Positions 23,314 to 37,800 of a stretch of DNA of 64,000 bases are shown here, piece after piece. Origin of the DNA: Stercorarius parasiticus (Eukaryota; Chordata; Aves; Charadriiformes; Stercorariidae); NCBI GenBank assembly GCA_013396915.1, contig VWZL01002028.1, positions 1 through 64,000 on the forward strand, given 5' to 3'. The position numbers and the translations under genes were made by a program. The notes under the pieces were generated by a model. It did no database searches, had not been told where the DNA came from, and saw only the letters and a list, made by a program, of their open reading frames with translations. Within the stretch, counting starts at the first letter, position 1. Each line of letters starts with the position of its first letter.

Positions 23314-23910
23314 GTGGGTAGCTTTTTTTTAACTGGTGTGCAGGCTTTTTTTGGCTGTACTTCTTTGAAAGTATTCATAGTGACATTCAGAAAGTGCTTC
23401 CATCTTTCTGATGGGAGGGTTTCCTCCCATTCTTTACCCGTTGGGTAAAAGCAGCTCTTACCCCCACATATCAGGAATATCAGCCTCCTGATCAGATGTG
23501 CTTTAGCTAACGTTGTTAACTGGGGTCAAGCCTTTTGAAACAAAATGTCAGTGTTTCTCTATTTCAGGATGTTGGTAATGAAGACATACATACAGTTGCA
23601 TACATACTGTTCAACAAGATGAATCAGTTGTGGTCAAGCAGGAAAAACAGCCCAGGAATAATGCTGTGGAGTTCTGAGTTCATTCCCTTTCTAGATAATA
23701 CCCAGTTCAGGTTTACTTATTTCACAGAACAGCTTGTGTGCTTGTTTTCCCTTAGTGGGTGTGTTCAGTGCTGGAGGAAGCAGACCTCAAGCATTTCCAC
23801 TCAGATACGACGAGTGCAAGAGTCTTAGACAGCTGCCCAAAAATACCACATAGGCGGCAAAGATGTAACTCGCCAGATACCTTCCCACAGTAGGGAATTG
23901 GTGAGGATGG

Positions 23911-23915
23911 AAGGG
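23911..23915. repeat. Target-site duplication AAGGG, left copy
   Basis: AAGGG directly precedes the TGTTGTGG start of the solo LTR and is repeated exactly after its end at 24485-24489. A 5-bp duplication is the size associated with ERVL-type integrases. Confidence 0.85.
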
Positions 23916-24484
23916 TGTTGTGGTTTAACCTCAGCTGGCATCTGGAACCACGCAGCCACTTGCTCACCACCCCTACCCTGAGTTGTGATGGGGGAGAGAA
24001 TCACAAGAGCAAAAGTGAGGGATAACTCACGGGCTGAGACGACAGAGCAAATTGCCTATTGGAAGTCGCGCATGCGAGCAAAGCAAAACAAGAAACCCAT
24101 CCACTCAGCCATCTCCAGAAAAGCAGGGCTCCATTTGTGAAATGGTCACCTGGGAAGACAAATGCCATAATTCTGAACATCCCCCCTTTTCTCCTTCTTC
24201 CCCCAGCTTTATATATATTACTGAGCATGATGCCACACGGTACGGAATAGCCTTTTGGTCAGTTGGGGTCAGCTGTCCTGGCTGTGTCCCCTTCCAACTT
24301 TTTGTGCACTCCCAGTCCATTCACTCGCAAGGCGTCGTGAGGAGCAGAAAAGGCCTTGAGAGCTTAGCAACAACTAAAAACATTAGTTGCACTATTAACA
24401 GTGTTTCTTATCACAAATCCAAAACATAGTGCTACACTAGCTGCTATCAAGAAAGTTAACTCCATCCTAGCTGAACCCACGACA
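23916..24484. mobile_element. Solo LTR of an avian endogenous retrovirus (ERVL-like)
   Basis: A 569-bp unit with canonical LTR ends, TGTTGTGGTTTAAC at the left and GACA at the right, flanked by a perfect 5-bp duplication AAGGG. Internal blocks (AAAGCAGGGCTCCAT, TTGGTCAGTTGGGGTCAGCT, CCTGGCTGTGTCCCCTTCC, AGAAAAGGCCTTGA) are ones I recall as a very common LTR in bird genomes. A TATA-like TTTATATATATTA lies near 24209-24221. No gag, pol or env remains, so it is a solo LTR left by recombination. It contains no gene; the open frames across it are incidental. Its transcriptional direction is not settled. Confidence 0.88.
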
Positions 24485-24489
24485 AAGGG
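24485..24489. repeat. Target-site duplication AAGGG, right copy
   Basis: Exact repeat of 23911-23915, immediately after the LTR end. Confidence 0.85.
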
Positions 24490-25191
24490 ACATTGCTGTG
24501 TTTACAGGGCTCATGGATTTTCTTTTCACAGTGCTGTGCACCATGGAATCAAAGAGGAGGACTGAAATATGAATCTGTTTCACAAGTACAATCTTCCTTC
24601 CTTGATACACGGGAACTGCAGATGCAGAGGGGCAGGGCTGAAGCAGTTCTTTTGTCTCCCTGTTTACTAATCCTTTCTCTGAAGATTACCCTGGCTCCAA
24701 GCCAGAACTGGCCTTAAACAGAGTATAGGAGTTGAACCTTAAACAATAGTAGTAGTTAAAATCAACAACTTTAAAGTGCCCAGAATGGTACGTGGGATTG
24801 TATACTAAGGTCATCACACACAAATCTCGCTACCAAAAGTGGGAGATAAAAGTGGGAAATAAATTTCTGTTTTATATCAACTTCCTTCTGTTTTTAGTTT
24901 TTGAGAGCTCATTAATAGGAGCTCATTAAGATATTTGAACGAGGGGATAAAAATTTTTTATCTTCTGCATTCTTTACTGACAAACAAAATAGATATCATC
25001 TATTTCACGTTTAAAGAATACCAGAGGTGTCTTTTTCTAAAATTACATTACTTTGCTTTTAATTTTATAAACATACAACTTAATTCAGGCAGGTATGTAA
25101 CTATCTTTATATTCCCAGTGCAAACTCATATGCAACCCTGCATTTATGGTATCTGTTATGCATATGTAAACAGAATTTCTGTTTGGTTTAG

Positions 25192-29200
<4,009 letters not shown>

Positions 29201-29860
29201 TGTTGCATGGAAAGGGGCAAAGCGGTTTTGGCAGAAGATAAACCCCCTTGCGTTCTAACACTCCTCAGCAAGGTGGGAGGCTAGGTGAGGATAGGTTTAA
29301 ATTCTGAGTGATGCCCAATTCAGCACTATCAGTCCAATCGCGTTTAATATGTATTAAACTATTACGATTTGGATACACTAATAGTGGACTGCACCTTCAG
29401 TCTAGTCGTGCTCATGAACTAGCACGGCCACTCTCGAGTCTTAGGTCGTGTTCAGTGAGAAACCGAAACAGCTAGCTACTTAAACAGCGCAGTTTATTTA
29501 AACAACAGATATATAGGTTCTTAGGATTGCCGGTGATAAATACACTGTCTGCAAAGCACGTGCAGATAAAGATATTGTTAAGTATACAAAATGTGCAACA
29601 AAGTTATAAACAGTACAGCCTGGCTATGATGTAGGATAGAGATTCTCCAGAGAAATTTCTAAGTTCCCCAAGGAAACACTCGGTATAATCTAAGTCTTAC
29701 CCAAAGGCGTCCCTATGGGGGGGAAGAAAGGCTCAGCCCGTCGACTGATCCCGGAAGTCAGTGATGGAGTTCTCCTCGACTTGCTCGCGATGGTGTCTTC
29801 CCCCATATCCCCTCTCTCTTGGGCTATTTTTATGCTATTTTTTTATCTTCAAAGTGGAGT
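29201..29860 (-). repeat. Left arm of palindromic LTR element
   Basis: A 660-bp segment that recurs as its reverse complement at 30344-31002. It starts TGTTGCATGGAAAGGGGCAA and ends ATCTTCAAAGTGGAGT. Read on the minus strand it has an LTR order: a TATA-like box near the inner end (~29831), then a long stretch, AATAAA near 29498, and a CA terminus at 29201. The arms differ at scattered sites, several being CpG against TpG or CpA, with more differences near the inner end. No coding sequence was recognised in it. Confidence 0.92.
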
Positions 29861-30343
29861 TTGAGTGACTTTAGTCATAAATACTTTCATTATGATTGGT
29901 GTACTCAAGGAGGAGTGATCGCACCTTGGGGGTGGGTAGCCTCCGGGATGGAGGTGTGTTTTGGTACATTGCAATGAGCAAAGTTCGCACAAAGGACAGC
30001 ATTTCATCAACGTTTGATGAAGTGTTGGCTCGGGTAGCGTGTAGGGCTGCTTATTTGTTTCGTAGTAAGCAAGTAGGCAGCTTATCTCTTCCATAGTACC
30101 ATCTCATTCCCATATCTGCTATTCGTCACAAGGGAAGGCCACAGAACAATTGCGTTCCGTTCCATCCCTCATGTAGTTTCGCAAACAACCTTGTACAGGG
30201 AATCGCAGATGTTGCACTCTTTGTGTGCCAGCTGCGGCTGTATTCTACCTCAGAAGCCTCTTGATTTTATGACTTTCCTTAATGTGTGAGCAGTGCTGTA
30301 CTTTTGTATTCTTGGCCAATTTAGTAATTATTCCACATTATCC
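29861..30343. other. Spacer of the palindromic element
   Basis: 483 bp with no inverted partner. The 66-residue open frame at 29896-30096 + matches nothing I recognise. The left part may be U3 sequence continuing from the left arm; the right part has a different sequence, so the two arms do not share their full U3. Confidence 0.6.
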
Positions 30344-30368
30344 ACTCCACTTTGAAGATAAAAAATAG

Positions 30369-30379
30369 TATAAAAATAG
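30369..30379 (+). promoter_or_regulatory. TATA-like box of right LTR arm
   Basis: TATAAAAATAG lies in the U3-like inner part of the right arm, about 330 bp before the arm's AATAAA, an order expected of an LTR promoter. Activity is inferred, not shown. The mirrored copy in the left arm faces the other way. Confidence 0.45.
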
Positions 30380-30704
30380 CCTGAGAGAGGGGGGATATTA
30401 GGGAAGACACCATCGCGAAAAAGTCGAGGAGAACTCCATCACTGGCTTCCGGGATGAGTCGACGGGCTGAGCCTTTCTTCCCCCCCATAGGGATGCCTTT
30501 GGGTAAGACTTAGATTATACCGAGTGTTTCCTTGGGGAACTTAGAAATTTCTCTGGAGAATCTCTATCCTACATCATAGCCAGGCTGTACTGTTTATAAC
30601 TTTGTTGCACATTTTGTATACTTAACAATATCTTTATCTGCACGTGCTTTGCAGACAGTGTATTTATCACCGGCAATCCTAAGAACCTATATATCTGTTG
30701 TTTA

Positions 30705-30710
30705 AATAAA
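30705..30710 (+). terminator. Poly(A) signal AATAAA in right LTR arm, PRKCE sense
   Basis: AATAAA in the context TTTAAATAAACTGCGCTG, downstream of the TATA-like box, as expected for the R region of an LTR. It lies in the sense direction inside the large PRKCE intron, so it could act as an intronic polyadenylation site. Use is not demonstrated. Confidence 0.45.
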
Positions 30711-31002
30711 CTGCGCTGTTTAAGTAGCTAGCTGTTTCGGTTTCTCACTGAACACGACCTAAGACTCGAGAGTGGCCGTGCTAGTTCATGAGCACGACTA
30801 GACTGAAGGTGCAGTCCACTATTAGTGTATCCAAATCGCAATAGTTTAATACATATTAAACGCGATTGGACTGATAGTGCTGAATTGGGCATCACTCAGA
30901 ATTTAAACCTATCCTCACCTAGCCTCCCACCTTGCTGAGGAGTGTTAGAACGCAAGGGGGTTTATCTTCTGCCAAAACCACTTTGCCCCTTTCCATGCAA
31001 CA

Positions 31003-31811
31003 GCAGTATCGTACCTGACAATAATGGTGATGCTGCCCAATTCCCCTCTTCAGCGTCCTTTTCACTCCAACCTCATACCATACTTCAGTGATCAAGTATG
31101 GAACAGTATCAACATTAGGTTTAATTGATAATGCTTCAGTCAGGTGGCTGACAAAGTGGGGTTAAGTATTTCTAGAGCTATTTTTGCTGAAGAAATTCTT
31201 GTATTTGTGGTACTTAATTCACAGTTGGAAGTTTCAGAACTGTGAAAATTTAAGTCTTTTAATGGAAAGTTGAGATTCTACAAAATAAAGGTATAACTAG
31301 CTTCGCTTTATTCCTCCTACACCCCTGTCAGCCTTCTTCATAGTACGTAAAATTTTCTAGACCTTTACCCTGTGAGATACAACACATGTATGCGCACATC
31401 CTATAATTTATAATGAATTATCCTAATAAATACTTTAGAAATAAAATGTTTTTAAAATTAAGGCAGTGAAAGCTTTATACAATAATTACTTATAAATTTA
31501 GAAGACTAGAGAGCTACTGATTTAACATCTACCATTTGATTTTTTTTATCCAACTTCATGAAATCAGATAAATCGGGAACTAGTGCTCTCCAGCTCTTTT
31601 CAGAGTACTATCTTCAACAAATTGCCTTGTACACAGACATAGTAGAGACTACTATTAGTACAGAGCAATGTTCCTGTTGATTGATAGTATTGCATAACTT
31701 GTAAAGGACCCTTAGTCAGCATTATAGCTATTTCTATTAGAGAAAACAAGTAATTAAATAAAGGATAGAGAAAGTCAGAAAGTCAGTTACCACAGGTAAA
31801 TAGTTAGACTT
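31003..31811. other. PRKCE: PRKCE intron, no feature seen
   Basis: AT-rich intronic sequence between the palindrome and a CR1 tail scrap. The first five bases, GCAGT, are the probable right-hand target duplication of the palindromic element. Confidence 0.5.
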
Positions 31812-31850
31812 ATCATAGAATCATAGGATCTTCATGATTGGAATATCCCA
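31812..31850 (-). mobile_element. CR1 LINE tail scrap
   Basis: ATCATAGAATCATAGGATCT then TCATGATTGGAA matches the reverse complement of a CR1 3' tail with two 8-bp tail units. Only about 40 bp remains. Confidence 0.65.
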
Positions 31851-34800
31851 CCCATAAAAACTTTTTTTTTTCCCTTACAATTGTCTGCATGTTAATGCAG
31901 CATATCTATTCATAGCATAGCTCCTGAGCTGACGTTCAAGGCCATTCACTTCTTTCCCGTGTTCTGGTGTTGTAAGGTAGGGATTAGCCACGCCATGGTG
32001 GCAGAACTGAACGGCATCTAGGAACAGGCTGTAGTGACCCTATGATGCTGATCCCTTAACTGTTACGTTCTATCTAGTGGCTTACTACTGGTTTATCCTA
32101 GATTGTGAGTACTGTGCTTCAGGTGCTATTAATTTCTGCAGATCTGCATGGTATCTAGCATGCTCTGGGTAGTCCTAGAAGGCTGGTGCTTATAAAGCTA
32201 AGACTTTGGAAATTTTGTTTCAGTTTCAGCTGTCACGATGTTCCTTAGTGATTTTTGGCAAATCTCTGAACCTGCTTCTGCATCATACCCCTCTGTAAAC
32301 ACCAAGAGTAGTCAGTCCTTCTCCTACTCTAGGCTTGCATTTAAATGTTTCCAAGGAGGTTTTGGAAGTCCAGTAGTACAGTATTATTACAATGTACGAA
32401 GATCAGTAGGGGAAAGTGCAACATTGCAAAAGGTGTAAAATGAAGTTACATTTTTAAAGTGGCTTGTTTCATTTCTGTAAGAAAATGTAAAACATCAAAA
32501 AGGGAAGAGAATCATATGCTTATGATGTCCTTAAGTCATGCTTTCTAAGTTAATTTAAGAAGAATCACTGTAGGATGTGAGCAAAACTGTCTTGGGTAAT
32601 GTAAAAGCAAGTCTTATTTTTCTTACGTGTATTTGTACAAAAAAGTAAATGTCTTCTGTAATAATAGCTCAGAGGAGTGTCATTTATGATATACAGTGCA
32701 AATTAACCTAACTGACTGGCCACTGTTACATTCATCTGGGACTAATCAAAGCTTATAATCCATTTTATCTGGTATTCTTCTACTTTCGTTGCTAAGGAGC
32801 TAAAGCCATTATGCAGATATTGCTATATGGGTGTAATCTGTTTAGCACAAGTTTGCATTGCCTTTTATTACTGATTAATGTCAAATTAGAACTTTTTAGG
32901 GCCCGATTCTGTTCATTATTATTCTTGCTTCAGTGGATTTGTACATGTGTGAGACAAAAGACTGAATTAGCCCCTGTATTTTTAGCTACTTCAGTGCTAA
33001 AATATTTTAATAAAAATTTAAATATAAAATTATTGACAAAGATTTCTTAATAATAAGTGTTAACTGGTAAAATGGTGGAATAAAATGGTAGGCAAGTATG
33101 GAACAATGTTATTTACACCATTTCTATTGTGGTATCTTTTTATATACATTTATACGTATTTATATTCAAACTCAATTTTAATATTTTATTTACCTATATT
33201 ATTACATATGCGTACACACAGAATATGTGCAATAGTAGCTGTTTTTTAATTTCCAGCTGGTTTCTACAGGCAGTTCATATCATAAGAAATTAAAATGAAC
33301 CGATATTGACTCATTCTTCAGAATATTTCCTGAAGCACTACAAATTAGAGTGGTATCTGGTGATGCCTCATATATCATACAGTCAAGAAGTCACATAAAT
33401 ACGTGAAATTTTGGCAGAATAAGGTTTTTCAGAGATTTGGGTGCTGTATGTGTTGAATTTAGATTTCCTGTTGACTGCTACACAGTATAAATACATTGAC
33501 CATGATCGTTGTATTGTCTAAAAGTAGACACCGTGGTCAAGAATAGTTGGAATGGTGAAGCTGATGATTAAATACTATAATCATTGTCTCTCACACACAC
33601 AAGCCCCTGTTTCCAGCATGATGACCCGGTTTTGGGAAACTTGCTATTATGCTGCTCAGTTATTGCTAGCTGCTCTTAAGGATTATTAAAGCCTGGTTAG
33701 CTCACTGAAGATTCATTGTTCACATTAGTCCTTTTAGTGTTAAACTTCACGTCAGGCTATCAGTGCACCCAGGCTCATCAAGGGCCTGTAGGAGAAGTTA
33801 CTCCTCCAGCATCAATCAGAAGAGTCTAAATGCTTCTCTTTCAGACAGGGAAGACTTATTTTGTGATGTAGCACCCAAACTGAAGAGGACCCTTTCACAC
33901 CCTCTCAAAGCTCGGGCTTGTTTCTAGTTTGCATGTATAAAAGTGAGTGCTGCAGCTGCAGCTCCATGGATTGCTTTGCTGTAACCAACTGAGGCCTTGA
34001 CGACCCTGGGAATAGTCCCCGAGTCCGCATCTGTGGCCAGAATTCACTGCAACTGCTGTCATGAAATAAGTGAGGGCAAGGTGGAGTTTGTACTGATTTT
34101 ATATACCTTGGTCCTCATGCCTGCATGTTAGGGTTTTAAAGTTAACTATGCCGGTAGTTCACTGTGTTAGAAACATCTTTGTAGCCAAGCGTAGAATTCA
34201 ACTTCAGGATTTTAATCCTGATGTGATCATGTGCAGACAGGAGGTTTTTAGGATAACAGGTGGAGCTAAGGGCCTTTTAGGTACTGGTTTCATATCTCTT
34301 GGAAAGAGTAGCTGGAACTACATATTGCACACTTTTTCTCTTGAGAAAATGTGTTTCTGCAGTTGAGGGGAGGAATTTTCAGAATATCTACCAGATGCTT
34401 TGCCAGTAACTTTCCATGCAAGTCTGTCTGTCTTGCACATCATGCTTTAGCAGAGATCAAGGAGACAAGAATATTGTCATCCAAACAGGGCGAAGCGGGT
34501 AGCAGACTTTGAACAGAACTGGAGTAGACCCAACATTTACTGGGTCCACAAAATCTCTGTATGAGCTTGCACTGTGGCTGTCTTAACATCATGCTGGTTG
34601 GTTCCTCATTTGGCATTCTTCATCTTACAGCATTAGTGGGAATGGAGTACTGTTCCTCAACCAGCAGGATAAACGAACAATGCTGCTTTAAATGCAACCC
34701 TGCAGGTCAAGGCTGGATTGTGTCTTTTAGTTTAGTTTCATCTTGGGAGAGAGGAGTGGGAAGGATATGGGTAATCTGCCTTGGGGCAGCAGACCTTGAG

Positions 34801-37800
34801 AGAATGTGCTGGATTGGTTTGTAGCAGGATCTGTCACCCTGCAGCCGTGTGCTGTGACCCTCCTTTCTGTCCTTCCTCTGCACCTCGAGACCATCCTCAC
34901 ACCTGGTGTAGGATCCTCCTTTTGTACAGAAGAGACCTGAGTACGTGACCTGCATGAACCCACTGATCCTTTGTCCTAGCACCCTTTGTGCTTTTTCTTT
35001 GATTTCTTAGTTGTAAAGCATTATTCACAATTGGCCTCTAATGGTTTCATTATAAAAATGAATTTTAAAAAATAAAACCTATCTTTAAAATAAGTGGAAA
35101 TGTAATGCTCACATGGGTAGCTATCAGGATGCCTTGTTTGTGCTAGTTAACTGTTTTAAACGCTATTTAAAGAAAGCCTGTTTCACCCAAATGGTTGTGG
35201 GAAAACATTTAATACTGTGTTTGTTAGGTGTTGCTCTTACAAGTAAACAACTAATGCACCCCAAAGGAAGAGGCAGGAAAAAGGAAACTGCATATAAAAT
35301 TTGATTCTTGTGCTGCTTCTTTTCTAAATGCAGGAAATGATTCTCTTTGGAATTCATTTGGGCACTTTAATACAACTTTTTTTTTTTTTTTTGTAACAAC
35401 AGTAAGCTTAGTAAATGATAATTGTACATGAGAGAATTTCACCATGGGAAAGAAGTGGAATTTACAAAACATTTGGGTTTTCATCTTTACTAAAATTTTC
35501 ATTGCTTTGTTTAGCATGTACACATGGTAATTTTAGTTTTGGCATATCATGTCTTCTGCACCATGCACCATGTGTGAGGTGGGACAAACCTGACTAGGGT
35601 ATAACTTCAATTACACTTTATCTCTTCTTCTCAAAACCACACCATCAGATTATTTTTATACTGTTAATGGGTGTGTGAGAAGATTTAAGGGAATCCAGTT
35701 TATGCCATTTTATCTCACTTGTGGGTGAGTACTTTTAGCAGAAACACACACAGCTTTTTGATGGCAGCAGGGTTTACTCTTGCCTAAATACTGCAGACTG
35801 AGTAGTGATGCCCAGCCTGTAGTCTCATGCTTCTGTGTGGGGAAGCGTGTAGAGACCTTCTTTGTGTTCCCATGTAAGGTGAGCCCAAGGCCATTATGTA
35901 AGCTGAGAAGTATTCAATGCATTGTTTTATCTCTTTAAAAAAAGATGACAGAGTGATGTATAGTGTCAACTTAGCAGTTAGGAGAAGTGACTCTCTGGAG
36001 GAGAGCGAGTGGTGTGTCACTTGTGGGCCTGTGAGTCCAGGCGCCAGGGCTGAAATGCTGTATGAAAAGTATATACAACATCCATTAATATTAAGAAACA
36101 GTAAATGTAGATCTATGAAACGTGTACAGGTAAACTGTATCTCATCATTAATGCTTTCTGTTCTTTTCTAGTTAACTGATTGGTCATTAAAAAGTAATTG
36201 TTCAGAACTAAGGAAACCTGAATAATAAAGACTCCATCCAAGTCCTGGTTGTGTTTATTAATATAGTAGTTCATACGAATGCAAAAAGTGTTGTTTAGCA
36301 ACTGGGAGATCATGACAGTGAACGTTAGGTTTTGGAGTCTGCTATTTCGTCTTACGGCCAATGGCTGTGAACTACTGTGAAACACTTTCTTTTTCCATTC
36401 TCCACTTTCCATGTCTAAAAATGTGCATAGTCACCCTTAAATGAGACTGAAAAGAGGGAAAGGACTGGAAATTTTAGCTAATGTTCCTTTTGTTCCTTTT
36501 CATTGTAAGTAGAATCTGATGATTACTGAAGCATGAATTATTTATATTGTCATCTCAGAATTTATGCCACTAACATGTCTATTATATCATAAAACTAATA
36601 TAAAACAGTGTTTTAAATGATTTCCCAAAGGGAAATCCCGTGCTTAAGTTGCTCACAGTCTTTCTCTTCCTACACAGTATAGCATAAATATTTCGCTTTT
36701 CACACATTGGGTGAACTAATCCATCTTTTCCTGCATCACACAGTGTATTTAATAACTGTAAGTCTCCTTCCCCATGCACAGTGACTCTGTGTGTGTAAGG
36801 TTAGCTTTGTTGTGATCAGACCACTATGTCCTCTAAGGATTAATGAGGTTTTGTCGGAATGGTATGACTCTTAAAAATAATTATCACCCAATGACACTAC
36901 TTTAAAGAATTTAAATAATAGCAGTAACTATGCTGGAAAAAATCTTTCTTCTTTTAAAGGTAGTATGTTATAAGGGAACTGAATGGTTATGGAAAGCACC
37001 CTGAAGGTTAACTTACAAACTCAACTACTTTAATTGTGTGTGGAATAATACCAACTAGTAGTAAGCCTACGTATTTCCATAGACCAATTTTTAAGTTGTG
37101 ACCTAGAGAGGCCACCCCATTTCATCCTTAATACATCCAAGAAAGACCCAGTTATAATTCTTCCTTTCAGAGTATGTATACCTTGCCAAGTATCCAAGAA
37201 GGAAAATTGTCCTTTTATGTACTTAACTTTCCATTCAGCCGATAGAGGGATGAAAAGGATTAATTTCATGAGATTCTGTAAATATGTTTTTCCAAAAATC
37301 TTCACAGAATCACACAAGATAAATAAATTCAAATACTCTAATTAATAAGTGATTTCTTGAAAAGTCTGTGGTGGTACTTATTTTCTCTTTTCTGTCTTCA
37401 GAAACCCAATATTAAAATAATCACGCAAAATTCTGCCACTTAAAAATGCTTCCTGAATTTTACAAAAAACTACACCCAGAAGAAAAGGTGCACTATTTTC
37501 TTCTGTGCTGCTTTACTCATTTTAGAGGGTTTGGATGGCTTAGATAATGACAGAATTTTGGATAGTGTTTCCTGTTGTCTGACTAATTTATACTTGTGAA
37601 TTGCCAGGGTTTTCATGCTTTACATATGCTTTGCCAAAAATTAATAATGTTCTGGAAACAGGAAAGTATGGAAAATAAAATAGATACAATTAATGCTTTT
37701 AAAGGTCACTGTTGCATTTATAGAACTACAGAAATCTAGACAGTGAAGAGAGGTGTATGAATAATAACTTTCAATAGGTATTGAAAAAGCCTGGCTCAGG

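Larger units (their letters stand above)
23314..25191 (+). other. PRKCE: PRKCE intron G-H, carrying a solo LTR
   Basis: GTGGGT donor, GGTTTAG acceptor, 1878 bp. It contains the LTR at 23916-24484. The rest shows no recognised feature. Confidence 0.85.
29201..31002. mobile_element. 1.8-kb palindromic element: two inverted LTR-like arms
   Basis: The whole unit has TG...CA outer ends, two ~660-bp inverted arms and a 483-bp single-copy spacer. The flanks are GGAGT at 29196-29200 and GCAGT at 31003-31007, a 4-of-5 match that fits a decayed 5-bp target duplication and suggests that the palindrome integrated as one unit. Each arm has a TATA-like box and a poly(A) signal oriented outward, so both outer ends correspond to the U5 end of an LTR: a head-to-head pair. 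Blocks such as GTTTCGGTTTCTCACTGAAC fit my memory of an avian ERVL-type LTR, but the family was not searched. The alternatives are a foldback DNA transposon, or two LTRs brought together by inversion. No retroviral protein-coding region is present. Confidence 0.8.
30344..31002 (+). repeat. Right arm of palindromic LTR element
   Basis: Reverse complement of the left arm with scattered differences. In the PRKCE sense direction it carries a TATA-like TATAAAAATAG at 30369-30379, a poly(A) signal AATAAA at about 30705-30710 followed by GT-rich sequence, and ends CCATGCAACA at 31002. Confidence 0.92.

Noticed and set aside
23062..23448. 128-residue open frame taken as a complete small gene
   Set aside because: Only 23099-23313 is coding (PRKCE exon G); the rest is intron read-through.
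29896..30096. 66-residue open frame in the palindrome spacer
   Set aside because: Short, no family match, and probably U3-like noncoding DNA.
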